Source: CAYMEK01 sp964389305
GTDB lineage: Bacteria > Spirochaetota > Spirochaetia > SZUA-6 > DRHE01
Assembly: GCA_964389305.1 (NCBI GenBank)
Contig: CAYMEK010000005.1
Span: 1 to 64,000 of the forward strand
Reading direction: 5' to 3'
DNA: 64,000 bases
Shown: piece by piece, positions 42,755 through 51,066 of the stretch
How positions within the stretch are numbered: the first letter of the stretch is position 1
How the letters are laid out: each line of letters begins with the position of its first letter
The notes under the pieces: generated by a model
The model's input: the letters and a program-made list of their open reading frames with translations, nothing else
The model's database searches: none
What the model was told of the DNA's origin: nothing
Translations under genes and position numbers: made by a program

Positions 42755-43255
42755 ATGAAGCAAATTGACAGGACCAATCGCAGAATTCTCAACATCCTGC
42801 AGGCCAAGGGCTCGATCACCAACGCCGAGCTGGCCGGCCTGATCGGGCTCGCCCCCGCGACCGTGTTCGAAAGGGTGAAAAAGCTGGAGAGGAGCGGGAT
42901 CATCCGCAACTACGTGGCCCTGGTGGACCCGGAGAAGATCGGCAAGAGCATCATCGCCTTCGTCTTCATTACCATGAACGAGTACACCCAGCAGACGATC
43001 CGGCATCTGTCCGAAGAGATCAGCAAAATGCCCGAAGTGCTGGAGTGCTACCGGCTGGCCGGAGACAAGGATTATCTTCTCAAGGTCGTGGCCGACGACA
43101 TCCCCGCCTACGACGCTTTCGTATTCGACCGGCTGGCCCGCCTCCAGAAAGTCGGCAAGTTCAGCAGCATGTTCGCTCTGTCCACGGTGAAGCATCAGAC
43201 CAAGATCGAGCTGGATGAGGGAACCGAGGCCGGCGATAATCCTTCCCGGGCATAG
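42755..43255 (+). CDS. Lrp/AsnC-family transcriptional regulator
   Basis: 166 aa. HTH (about 1-60, DRTNRRILNILQAKGSITNAELAGLIGLAPATVFERVKKLE with no break) then a RAM effector domain (MPEVLECYRLAGDKDYLLKV). Divergent from iorAB, so probably its amino-acid-responsive regulator (aromatic amino acids are an inference). The last 61 bases overlap the 3' end of the convergent ATP-grasp gene. GGAGA precedes the ATG. Confidence 0.93.
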   Translation: MKQIDRTNRRILNILQAKGSITNAELAGLIGLAPATVFERVKKLERSGIIRNYVALVDPEKIGKSIIAFVFITMNEYTQQTIRHLSEEISKMPEVLECYRLAGDKDYLLKVVADDIPAYDAFVFDRLARLQKVGKFSSMFALSTVKHQTKIELDEGTEAGDNPSRA

Positions 43256-44289
43256 GGCTGCACCCGCCGTCTCGCCGAGGCGACGATCCTGGCGATCAGC
43301 TCCCGGTAGCTCATTCCCGCCGCCCTGGCGATCATGGGCAGATCCGAGTGGGTGGGGTGCAGGCCCGCCAGTGGATTGAGCTCCATGATGCCGGGCCGGC
43401 CGTCTGCGTCCAGCCGTACGTCGACGCGGCCGGCGTCCCGACAATCCAGGGCCCGCCAGAGCTCCAGACACACCGACTCCGCCGCCCGGGCCGCCTCGTC
43501 GCGGGCCAGGCGGTAGTCCACCAGCCGGTCGCAGTTCTCCTTGTTGAGATAGGAATAGGCGCCCTGCTCACCCTGATCGCGAATGATCACCTCGAGCGTG
43601 CCGAGCACGGAGGCCCTGCCGCCCGTTCCCAGGATGCCCACTGTAAACTCCCGGCCCGGAAGATACTCCTCGACCAACACCGGCTGGCGGTAGCGCGCCA
43701 GCAGCTCCCGGCACCGCCGGGCCAGCGCCTCCGGCTCTTCTATCTTCGATGCCGAGGTGATCCCCTTGCCGGTGCCTTCGGCTACCGGCTTGGCGAAAAG
43801 CGGGTAGCGCAGCTCCAGCGCCTTCAGGCGCTCGGCCTGCAGGTCGGCCTCCTCCCGGATCAGGGCAAAGGCGGGGGTGGGCAGACCCAGATCCCGGATG
43901 ATGCTCTTGGCCATGGCCTTGTGCAGGCTGACGGCCATGACGCAGGGGTCGGAGAAGGTATAGGGAATGCGGTAGGCGTCGAGTAAGGCCGGGATCAACG
44001 CCTCCCGGCCCGGCCCGTACAGTCCCTCGGCGATGTTGAACACCAGGTCCCAGCGCTCCCCGGCGGCCAGGCGGCCCGTCAGCTCCCAGGCGTTGCCGAT
44101 ATGCTCGGGCCGGTGGCCCAGCTCGCTCAGAGCGGCGCCGATCGCCTCGATGGTGGCCGGGCTGTCGAATTCGGCCGTCTCCTCCTCGGTATAGCCCTGG
44201 GCCAGATAGCTGCTTCTCAGATCGTAGGTCAACCCGATTGCCAGGCCGGCCGCAGGGGCGGTGCTTTCTCGATCGTATTCACCTTTCAT
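43195..44289 (-). CDS. D-Ala-D-Ala-ligase-like ATP-grasp enzyme B
   Basis: 364 aa from ATG 44289 (ATGA overlap with the GNAT stop). ATP-grasp core: RWDLVFNIAEGLYGPGREAL, the ATP-binding PLFAKPVAEGTGKGI, PVLVEEYLPGREFTVGIL, and the metal-binding MELNPLAGLHPTHSDLP. It would form an amide by activating a carboxylate as acyl-phosphate. It is last in the kamA operon. True cell-wall Ddl usually lies with mur genes, so a ligase for a beta-lysine-containing product is a reasonable alternative. The 3' end overlaps lrp by 61 bases. Confidence 0.88.
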   Translation of the reverse strand: MKGEYDRESTAPAAGLAIGLTYDLRSSYLAQGYTEEETAEFDSPATIEAIGAALSELGHRPEHIGNAWELTGRLAAGERWDLVFNIAEGLYGPGREALIPALLDAYRIPYTFSDPCVMAVSLHKAMAKSIIRDLGLPTPAFALIREEADLQAERLKALELRYPLFAKPVAEGTGKGITSASKIEEPEALARRCRELLARYRQPVLVEEYLPGREFTVGILGTGGRASVLGTLEVIIRDQGEQGAYSYLNKENCDRLVDYRLARDEAARAAESVCLELWRALDCRDAGRVDVRLDADGRPGIMELNPLAGLHPTHSDLPMIARAAGMSYRELIARIVASARRRVQPYAREGLSPASVPSSSSILV

Positions 44290-44819
44290 CGCAGTTCCTT
44301 GACATAGATGACCTTGGCATCCCCGCAGTCGTAGAAATCCGAAATCGAGGCCTCCTGCCGGTAGCCCCGGCGGAGGTAGAACTGGCGGGTGGGCTCGTAG
44401 CGGGCGCGGCTGGATGTTTCCACGTACATCCTTGTCCCGCCCATCCGCAGCGCTTTCAGCTCGCTTTGGGCCAGGAGCAGCGTACCCAGTCCGCGCCCCC
44501 GGCAATCGCCCTGCACGGCGATCCAGTACAGGTCGAAGGAGGAGCGCGTGCAGGCGATCGGTCCGAAGCAGCTGAAAGCCACGGGCTGTCCCGGAGGTGA
44601 ATCGGGATCGGCGAACAGGAAGTGATAGCCGCTCGCCTCGCCGTGCTCCAGACGCTCCCTCACCAGCTCCGCCACCACTTCGATCTCGGCGGTGCTGAAA
44701 AAACCGGTGGCGACGGCGATTCGGCGCACCGCCCGCTCGTCGCCGGGAAGCACCCGCTCCCTCAAGGCTACCTTGATTTCCGGCGCCGGAGAGAACACCT
44801 TTACAGCCGCGGCGCTCAT
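44286..44819 (-). CDS. GNAT-family N-acetyltransferase
   Basis: 177 aa from ATG 44819 (ATGA overlap with the preceding ATP-grasp stop). Acetyl-CoA motif A is at about 100-118 (WIAVQGDCRGRGLGTLLLA) and the C-terminal QFYLRRGY motif at about 146. Its acceptor is unknown. In an operon with lysine 2,3-aminomutase, acetylation of the beta-lysine side-chain amine would parallel AblB of N-epsilon-acetyl-beta-lysine synthesis, though this protein is shorter and not clearly AblB. Confidence 0.88.
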   Translation of the reverse strand: MSAAAVKVFSPAPEIKVALRERVLPGDERAVRRIAVATGFFSTAEIEVVAELVRERLEHGEASGYHFLFADPDSPPGQPVAFSCFGPIACTRSSFDLYWIAVQGDCRGRGLGTLLLAQSELKALRMGGTRMYVETSSRARYEPTRQFYLRRGYRQEASISDFYDCGDAKVIYVKELR

Positions 44820-46000
44820 GTCCGCCCCGCCCCGGCCCGGGCGCCTGAAACCGGTACCCGGCGCCTTTGCCGGGCGCCGGAGAGGGCGGCGGCCAGGATC
44901 CGCTTCACCAGATCTTCGTATTCCAGTCCCGCCCGGCAGGCGGCCGCAGCCAGCCCGGCGTCCGGGGAAAGGCAGGGATTGGGATTGACCTCCAGCACCC
45001 ACGGCCTCCCTCCAGTATCCACCCGGAAATCCACCCGGGCATAGCCGCCGACGTCCAGCTGGACGCAGCTCGCCGCGGCCAGCCGGCGCAACTCCCGGAG
45101 CAGCGGCTCGTCGGAGGCCTCAAAATCGAAACGGCGCAGGGTATGCCGGTAGTCGAAAGAGGAAGGGTCCCACTTGGCGGCGTAGCCCACAATGCGTGGC
45201 TTCTCCGGTGGGTAGTCCATGAACAGCATCTCCGCCGGCGGCAGCACCTCGAGGAGCTGCTGTCCGGCGATCTGCGCCGGGAGAAGCGACAGGTTGAACT
45301 CCCTTCCGTCCACGTAGGACTCCACGAAGAGATCCGGCGGCCCCGCCGTCCCCTGGCCGCCCGGCTCTGTGGCGAGGAGCGCAGACTCGCAGCCTGCCGG
45401 CGGTCCAGGCTCTGCTTTCGGCCCTGCGTCCGTCGCGCCGGTCGCCCGGTGCCCGATTTCCGCCGCTTCGGCCAGGTCGAGCAGATGCTCCCGCAGCCGT
45501 TCCCGGTCCATGAACACCCGATCCAGTCCCCAGGAGGCATTGTCCCAGACCGATTTCACTATATAGGGAGGATCGAAATCCGGCCCGGACGCCAAAGCCT
45601 CAGCGATGCTCGTCCAGGGGGCAGTGGCGATCCCGGCCTCTCGGAGCAAACGCTTGGCCAGCAGCTTGTTGGAGGCCAGGAACATCCCGGCCGGGCCCGT
45701 GCCCGTATAGGGGACGGCGAGAAAATCGAGCAGTGTGGTGGCCAGATAGAGCAGCCGGTCGTGTCCTTCAACCGACTCGACCAGATTGAACACGGCCAGG
45801 GGATGCAGCCTCCGGATTCTCGAAGCGGCGTCCCGGAGGTCCAGGGACAGGGCCACCGGCGCAGCCTCGTATCCGCCGCCTCGAAGCGCCCGGCAGACTG
45901 CCTCCACTTCCACCAGAACGTCCTGCTCGTCAGGCCGCGCGTCCGGCGGCACCCGGCCATGGAGAACCACTACTGTTTGGCTAGATCCCGGTGACGGCAT
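44816..46000 (-). CDS. D-Ala-D-Ala-ligase-like ATP-grasp enzyme A
   Basis: 394 aa from ATG 46000, seven bases after the kamA stop. Ligase features: LHPLAVFNLVESVEGHDRLL, VPYTGTGPAGMFLASNKLLAK, DPPYIVKSVWDNASWG for ATP, and the metal site WVLEVNPNPCLSPDAGLA. A low-complexity insert (about 220-255, rich in Gly, Ala and Pro) interrupts the ATP-grasp fold. It differs clearly from ligase B, so the operon could make a compound with two amide bonds. Confidence 0.88.
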   Translation of the reverse strand: MPSPGSSQTVVVLHGRVPPDARPDEQDVLVEVEAVCRALRGGGYEAAPVALSLDLRDAASRIRRLHPLAVFNLVESVEGHDRLLYLATTLLDFLAVPYTGTGPAGMFLASNKLLAKRLLREAGIATAPWTSIAEALASGPDFDPPYIVKSVWDNASWGLDRVFMDRERLREHLLDLAEAAEIGHRATGATDAGPKAEPGPPAGCESALLATEPGGQGTAGPPDLFVESYVDGREFNLSLLPAQIAGQQLLEVLPPAEMLFMDYPPEKPRIVGYAAKWDPSSFDYRHTLRRFDFEASDEPLLRELRRLAAASCVQLDVGGYARVDFRVDTGGRPWVLEVNPNPCLSPDAGLAAAACRAGLEYEDLVKRILAAALSGARQRRRVPVSGARAGAGRT

Positions 46001-46007
46001 GGAACTC

Positions 46008-47141
46008 TCAGCCCGAATGCACCGCCGTCTCGACGGCGGCTCGAAGGTTTCCGGTCGGATCGGGATAGCGGAAGATCTTGCCCTCGTAGTTGCGCAGCAG
46101 CAGGTCGTCCCCGTCCCTGCCCGCCAGGTATTCCGGGAGCAGGGGGATCTTCCCGCCGCCACCGGGGGCGTCGATCGCGTAGGTCGGGACGGCGTATCCG
46201 GTGGTGTGTCCCCGCAGCCCGGCGATGATCTGAAGCCCCTTCTCTACGGGAGTGCGGAAGTGGGCCGATCCCAGGATCGGATCGCACTGGTAGAGGTAGT
46301 AGGGTTTGACCCGCAGGCGCAGCAGGCCGTGGACCAGGGCCCTCATGGTCGGCACCGAATCGTTGATCCCCGAAAGCAGCACCGTCTGGCTTCCCAGGGG
46401 GATGCCGGCGTCGGCCAGGCGCGAGCAGGCCTCGGCGGTCTCCGCCGTCAGCTCCTCGGGATGAGTAAAGTGGATGCTCATCCACAGGGGATGGAAACGC
46501 TTCAGCAGCCGCACCAACTGGGCCGTGATGCGTTGGGGAAGAACAGCCGGAACCTTGGTCCCGATGCGCAGCAGCTCCACGTGGCGGATCTTGCGCAGCC
46601 TGCTCAGAAGCCAGTCCAGCTTTTCTTCGCCGAGGGTGAGCGGGTCGCCGCCGGATACGAGCACGTCCCGCACCCGCGGTGTGTTCTCTATGTAGTCGAT
46701 CGCCCGCTGCCAGCGGCCCTTCAGCCCCGACAGGTCGTGTGCGCCGCCGATCATCCTCGAGCGGGTGCAGTAGCGGCAGTTGGTCGAGCAGAAGTTGGTG
46801 GCCAGGAACAGGACCCTGTCGGGATAGCGGTGCACCAGACCGGGAACAGGGCTGTCGGCATCTTCCCCGAGCGGGTCCTCGGCCTCGCCCGGAGAACGGA
46901 GACACTCGCCGTTCACCGGCACCACCGTCCTGCGCAGCGGCTGGGCGGGGTCCTGCGCGTCGAGCAGACTGGCATAGTAAGGGGTAATCGCCAGAGGCAG
47001 GGTCCCCTGATGCCGGAGGATGGCCGTCATCTCGTCCATGGTCAGCTCGAGAAACTCGGACAGCCGCTCCAGGCTTTTAATCCGGTTGCGCAACTGCCAG
47101 TGCCAGTCGTTCCACTCGGCCGCGGTTGCGCCCGGAAACAT
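46008..47141 (-). CDS. kamA: Lysine 2,3-aminomutase family radical SAM enzyme
   Basis: 377 aa from ATG 47141, though no good ribosome site is visible and the frame stays open to 47450. Radical SAM Cys118, Cys122, Cys125 (FCSTNCRYC), PLP Lys331 in APGGGGKIPLLP, and both carboxylates that grip the lysine side-chain amine in the Clostridium enzyme are kept: D287 (YQCD) and D324 (AIDAPGG). Glutamate 2,3-aminomutases lose these, so L-lysine to L-beta-lysine is the best call. EpmB is unlikely because it lies with ligases and acetyltransferases, not epmA or efp. Confidence 0.9.
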   Translation of the reverse strand: MFPGATAAEWNDWHWQLRNRIKSLERLSEFLELTMDEMTAILRHQGTLPLAITPYYASLLDAQDPAQPLRRTVVPVNGECLRSPGEAEDPLGEDADSPVPGLVHRYPDRVLFLATNFCSTNCRYCTRSRMIGGAHDLSGLKGRWQRAIDYIENTPRVRDVLVSGGDPLTLGEEKLDWLLSRLRKIRHVELLRIGTKVPAVLPQRITAQLVRLLKRFHPLWMSIHFTHPEELTAETAEACSRLADAGIPLGSQTVLLSGINDSVPTMRALVHGLLRLRVKPYYLYQCDPILGSAHFRTPVEKGLQIIAGLRGHTTGYAVPTYAIDAPGGGGKIPLLPEYLAGRDGDDLLLRNYEGKIFRYPDPTGNLRAAVETAVHSG

Positions 47142-47468
47142 CCGGCGGCGGAAACCATCCGTCTGTGGGGAGATGGGGAATTTATAGCTCGAGCGGGATG
47201 ATTTGGGGACTACGGTGGGGTGATGTTCATCGAAGGGAAAGCTGGACTGAAGCAAGGCACAGCGGTCCTGCCGGCTGCGGCCTTGTGGAGACGGCACAAC
47301 CTGGACATCAGAACCAGATCTCTCAGGCTGTGGAGGCTCCACCTGGACGACCTCAACGAGTTTGCGTCCGGTGAAGGTGAGTTTTGAGGATCTTGGATTA
47401 CGGTCCGGAGGTTCGTCCTCCTCAGTGGCACAACGTTGCTCTGTCTCCATTTTCTATGGGACTCCTTG

Positions 47469-47519
47469 GTTGTTGAAGGGTTCAAGGGAGCCTTCTCTCC
47501 CTTGAAGTCTTCGAACAAC
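47469..47519. repeat. Long imperfect hairpin
   Basis: Inner perfect stem TTCAAGGGAG (47481-47490) and CTCCCTTGAA (47497-47506) with loop CCTTCT, extended outward through GAAG/CTTC and GTTGTT/AACAAC with a 2x2 mismatch and one bulge. Total span 51 bases. Confidence 0.85.
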
Positions 47520-47615
47520 ACGTTGCCACCGAGGAGCAGCCCGGCAGGTCGTTGGCAGTGAAGTGCGCTCATGCTTCTCAACTTCTCCACTGGTATTATC
47601 AAGCCGAAATCATAG

Positions 47616-47621
47616 TATAAT
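47616..47621 (+). promoter_or_regulatory. -10 box of the GNAT-deacetylase gene
   Basis: Perfect TATAAT, one base from the -10 of the divergent kamA promoter. The -35 (GTATTA) is poor. A shared regulator acting on both operons would fit this back-to-back geometry. Confidence 0.45.
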
Positions 47622-47676
47622 ATACGAAAAAAACAAGAGGGAAATTAGCGATTTTACTAAATTTTTGGAGACGCTT

Positions 47677-49443
47677 ATGATTCGAATCAGGCGGGTATAC
47701 AGCGCAGTTCTGGCCATGGATCGCGATACGATCGGCCAGGTACAGGACATCTTTCGCGGCAATTTCGCTTCGGTGGGCTCCTACGCCGAAAAGATACCCG
47801 AGCTCCTGGACAGGCCCTTCAAGTTCGGCTATCGCACCATCCTGCTCGTTTCCCAGGGAGCGGGGGGGAAAGTAACGGGGTTTTCCCTGTTCTTCCACTT
47901 CCCGGAAATCAACAGTTCCCTGCTCGACTTCATCGCCACCCGCCCCGAAATCAAGGGAGGCGGGCTGGGCAGCGCCCTGTATGAGGCTACCAGGGACATG
48001 CTTCGTCACTTAGGTTCACGGGGCCTGTACCTGGAAGCCCTTCCCGACGACCCTGCGATTGTCAGGGATCCCGCCGAACTCAAAGAAAACCAGAGGCGTT
48101 TGAAGTTCTACGAGTATTATGGGGTCTTCCCCATCGTGAGGACCGCCTACGAGACCCCGATCGACGAGTCCCCGGCTCCCTTCCTTCTGTTCGACGGTCT
48201 CGGCCGCATCCGGCCTCTCGGGCGCCGGGAATGCCGGGCGGCGGTGCGCTTGATCCTGGAGCGGAAATACGCCGAGGTTGTGAGCCCTGAGTATATCGAG
48301 ATGGTCGTGCGTTCCATCAAGGACGACCCGGTGCGTTTCCGCGAGCCGCGCTACCTCAGGGTCGAGACGCCGCGTGCTTCTTACCCGCAACGTCTCCAGC
48401 GGGAGATGGCTTTCATCGGATCTTCGGTTCACCGCATTCACCACGTCCGGGAGCGGGGCTATGTCGAGCGACCGGCCCGCATCGAGATACTGGAGCAGGT
48501 TCTGAGCACTACCCCGTACTTCGACCGTTTGGAGCCGGGATCCCGTACGAACGGGGTCATAAGGGAAGTGCACGATCCGGATTTCGTAAGCTACCTGAAA
48601 ACCGTCTGCGAGAAGCTGGCCCCGGCCCGTCCGGTCTACCCCTACGTTTTCCCGATCCGGCGTCCCGAGCGCAAGCCCAGGGAGCTGGTTATTCGCGCCG
48701 GATACTACTGCATCGACACTTTCACCCCTCTGGACCAGAACGCCTACCGGGCCGCCCGGGCGGCGGTGGAGGTGGCTCTGAGCGCTGGCGAGGAGCTGCT
48801 GCGAGGCCGGCCCGTAGCCTATGCACTATGCCGGCCGCCTGGTCATCACGCCGGCCGAAGGTTGTTCGGGGGTTTTTGCTATTTCAACAATGCCGCCGTC
48901 GCGGCCCACCGGCTGTCCCGGGAAGGCAAGGTCGCAGTCCTGGACATCGACTTTCACCACGGGAACGGCACTCAGGACATCTTCTGGAACCGGGCCGATG
49001 TCCTGACCGTCTCAGTGCATGGGCATCCCAACTACGCCTATCCCTACTTCTCCGGTTTCGCCGATGAGATCGGAGAGGGTTTCGGCCGGGGCTTCAATCG
49101 CAACTTCCCGCTGGCGGAAAACGCGGACGAGGCTCTTTATCTCGCCGCCCTCTCCAGGGCCCTGGAGCTCATCGAGCGCTTCAAGCCCCTTTTCGTAATC
49201 GTCTGTCTAGGGTACGACACCATGAGAGGCGATCCCACCGGGTCATTCGGTTTGAGCGTCCAGGCCATGGAAACCATTGGCCGGCGGATTGCTTCGCTTC
49301 GCCGGCCGCTTCTCATCGTGCAGGAGGGAGGCTACAGCCTGCGCAACCTGAGAAGGGGCGCCCCGGCCTTTTTCCGGGGGATCTACCGGGAGCTGCTGTC
49401 GAGGGACCGCAGCAGTCGCGCGGCAGAGCAGCGCGGGCCTTGA
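47677..49443 (+). CDS. GNAT acetyltransferase fused to a histone-deacetylase/acetylpolyamine-amidohydrolase domain
   Basis: 588 aa from ATG 47677 (GGAG seven bases upstream). N-terminal GNAT fold (about 1-165, acetyl-CoA loop IKGGGLGSALYEATRD). C-terminal class II-like deacetylase (about 245-575): tandem His H390-H391 in RPPGHHAG, zinc ligands D425 and H427 in DIDFHHGNGTQ, D514 in LGYDTM, and Tyr553 in EGGYSL. All catalytic residues are present. One chain could thus add and remove acetyl groups, likely on a beta-lysine or polyamine-type amine given the kamA neighbourhood (inference). Confidence 0.92.
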   Translation: MIRIRRVYSAVLAMDRDTIGQVQDIFRGNFASVGSYAEKIPELLDRPFKFGYRTILLVSQGAGGKVTGFSLFFHFPEINSSLLDFIATRPEIKGGGLGSALYEATRDMLRHLGSRGLYLEALPDDPAIVRDPAELKENQRRLKFYEYYGVFPIVRTAYETPIDESPAPFLLFDGLGRIRPLGRRECRAAVRLILERKYAEVVSPEYIEMVVRSIKDDPVRFREPRYLRVETPRASYPQRLQREMAFIGSSVHRIHHVRERGYVERPARIEILEQVLSTTPYFDRLEPGSRTNGVIREVHDPDFVSYLKTVCEKLAPARPVYPYVFPIRRPERKPRELVIRAGYYCIDTFTPLDQNAYRAARAAVEVALSAGEELLRGRPVAYALCRPPGHHAGRRLFGGFCYFNNAAVAAHRLSREGKVAVLDIDFHHGNGTQDIFWNRADVLTVSVHGHPNYAYPYFSGFADEIGEGFGRGFNRNFPLAENADEALYLAALSRALELIERFKPLFVIVCLGYDTMRGDPTGSFGLSVQAMETIGRRIASLRRPLLIVQEGGYSLRNLRRGAPAFFRGIYRELLSRDRSSRAAEQRGP

Positions 49444-49486
49444 TCCCGCAGTCCGGCCGACCTGCCAGGGTTGAGCAGGATGAGGA

Positions 49487-50548
49487 TTACACCAATGGAT
49501 TGTGCTCGTAAGCGTACAGCAGCATCTTCTCGGTTCTCTCCCAGCCCACGCAGGGGTCGGTTATGGACAGCCCGTACTTGAGCCGGCGGGGATCTCGAGG
49601 AATCTCCTGCCGTCCTTCGTGCAGGTTGCTTTCGATCATGAAGCCGATGATCTCCCGGCATCCGGAACCGCGGGAGGCCATGATGCTGTGCAGCACCTCC
49701 TCCTGCCGCTCGGGCTTTTTCTCCGAATTGCCGTGGCTGCAGTCCACCATCATAGCCGGAAGGAATCCGGCTTCTTTCAGAAGCTCGGCCGTGTAGACGA
49801 TGTCGGGCTTCCGGTAATTGGCCCCCGTACGGCTTCCGCGCAAAATGATGTGAGTATCGGTATTGCCCATGGTACCCAGCATGCTGGTTTTTCCCTCCTG
49901 GTCGATTCCGATGAAGTGGTGCGGATGCCGGGCCGAGGCCATGGCGTCGATGGCGATCTGAAGATTGCCGTCGGTTCCGTTTTTGAATCCGACCGGCATG
50001 GAAAGGCCGCTGACCATGTTTCTGTGAGTCTGGCTCTCTGTTGTACGCGCGCCGATGGCGGCCCAGCTTATCAAATCATCGATATACTGCGGCACGATAG
50101 GATCGAGCATTTCCGTGCCTGCCGCCAAGCCCATGGCAGTGATCTCCAGCAGCAGCTTGCGGGCCAGGGCCAATCCTTCCGAGATTTCGTAGCTTCCGTC
50201 CAGATGCGGATCGATGATCATTCCACGCCAGCCGATGGTGGTGCGGGGCTTCTCGAAATACACCCTCATGAGGACATAGATCCGCTCCTGCACGCGCTCC
50301 TTCAATCGCTGCAGTCGCTCGGCATATTCTACCGCCGCCGCGTAGTCGTGGATCGAACAGGGGCCGACAACGGCGAGCAGGCGCCGGTCTGTTCGGGAGA
50401 GGATCTTCTTGATGGCCTGCCGCCCCTCGACTACCGTGGCCGCCGATGTCTCGGTCAAGGGATGACGCTGCTTCAGCGCCTGGGGACTGATAAGGGGATC
50501 GATTGAGCTTATACGCAGGTCACTGGTCTTGGTCACTTGCTGCTCCAC
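49487..50548 (-). CDS. aroG: 3-deoxy-7-phosphoheptulonate (DAHP) synthase, class I AroG type
   Basis: 353 aa from a GTG; no earlier start fits. Motifs VVGPCSIHDY, RVYFEKPRTTIGWRG, the metal and PEP residues in GLAAGTEMLDP, PVGFKNGTDG, DCSHGNSEKKP and a C-terminal SITDPCVGWE. It catalyses the first step of aromatic amino-acid synthesis from PEP and erythrose 4-phosphate. The N-terminal extension (about 1-45) is the part that carries feedback regulation in E. coli AroG/F/H. It stands alone. Confidence 0.96.
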   Translation of the reverse strand: MEQQVTKTSDLRISSIDPLISPQALKQRHPLTETSAATVVEGRQAIKKILSRTDRRLLAVVGPCSIHDYAAAVEYAERLQRLKERVQERIYVLMRVYFEKPRTTIGWRGMIIDPHLDGSYEISEGLALARKLLLEITAMGLAAGTEMLDPIVPQYIDDLISWAAIGARTTESQTHRNMVSGLSMPVGFKNGTDGNLQIAIDAMASARHPHHFIGIDQEGKTSMLGTMGNTDTHIILRGSRTGANYRKPDIVYTAELLKEAGFLPAMMVDCSHGNSEKKPERQEEVLHSIMASRGSGCREIIGFMIESNLHEGRQEIPRDPRRLKYGLSITDPCVGWERTEKMLLYAYEHNPLV

Positions 50549-50674
50549 GGCCGAACGGGGCTATAGTACCTCATTTTTGTCGGCCGTGTACAGACGAATC
50601 GCAAGCTCGGGGAAGAGGAGCCAGATCAGCCGAATCGACGGTCGTCCGGGCACCGCCTGCAGCTCGCTTTTTTC

Positions 50675-50703
50675 TTGACTTTGGTCCGAGTACTTCCTAC
50701 CTT
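50675..50703 (+). promoter_or_regulatory. Promoter of the DUF4870 gene
   Basis: TTGACT (50675-50680), 17 bases, TACCTT (50698-50703), with AGGAGGAG ahead of the GTG at 50734. Confidence 0.5.
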
Positions 50704-50733
50704 TTATCAGGAAACCGGCAGGAGGAGACATCT

Positions 50734-51066
50734 GTGGAGGGAAGATCTTCGTTGAACATGAGCGAGAACATTGTGGCGCTGATCGCCTACCTGTTCGGCT
50801 GGCTGTCGGGCCTGATCGTGCTGCTGCTGGAAAAGGAAAGCAAGTTCGTTCGCTTCCACGCCCTGCAGTCGCTGATATTCTTCGGCGCCATGAGCCTGAT
50901 TCTGGGAATCCTGGGGCGCCTTCCCATGATAGGGTGGCTCCTGGCCGCGCTCGGGGGTATCGCTACCTTCGGCTTCTGGATTATTGGAATGGTGAAAGCC
51001 TACCGCGGTGAGCTGTTCCGGTTCCCTATTGTGGGGGATTTCGCCGCCTCCCAGATCAACGGTTGA
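50734..51066 (+). CDS. DUF4870 (Tic20-like) small membrane protein
   Basis: 110 aa from GTG 50734 (AGGAG about six bases ahead; an ATG at 50758 is possible). Pattern ENIVALIAYLFGWLSGLIVL, then EKESKFVRFHALQSLIFFG and two further helices ending in FGFWIIGMVKAYRGELFRFP. These are the defining features of DUF4870, three to four membrane helices with a charged FHALQS loop. The function is unknown. Confidence 0.9.
   Translation: MEGRSSLNMSENIVALIAYLFGWLSGLIVLLLEKESKFVRFHALQSLIFFGAMSLILGILGRLPMIGWLLAALGGIATFGFWIIGMVKAYRGELFRFPIVGDFAASQING

Larger units (their letters stand above)
47142..47630 (-). other. Structured ~0.47-kb leader between kamA and the divergent deacetylase gene
   Basis: No supported gene. 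Minus-strand promoter TTGTTT (47631-47636), 16 bases, TATGAT (47609-47614) would give kamA a leader of about 0.46 kb. It holds the long hairpin at 47469-47519, nested outside by CCTCAGTGGCA (from 47417) and TGCCACCGAGG (to about 47533). Two reading frames stay open here (47210-47566 and the kamA extension to 47450), but their codon use is unlike neighbouring genes. A degraded insertion or a regulatory RNA are both possible. Confidence 0.5.

Noticed and set aside
47210..47566. 118-codon minus-strand ORF (starting MSALHCQRPAGLLLGG) in the kamA leader
   Set aside because: Codon use is unlike neighbours, no domain is visible, and it overlaps a strong hairpin. Kept as a finding, not called as a gene.
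47142..47600. Lysine riboswitch in the kamA leader
   Set aside because: The conserved lysine-riboswitch core (AGAGGTGC region and kink-turn) is not seen, despite the fitting substrate.
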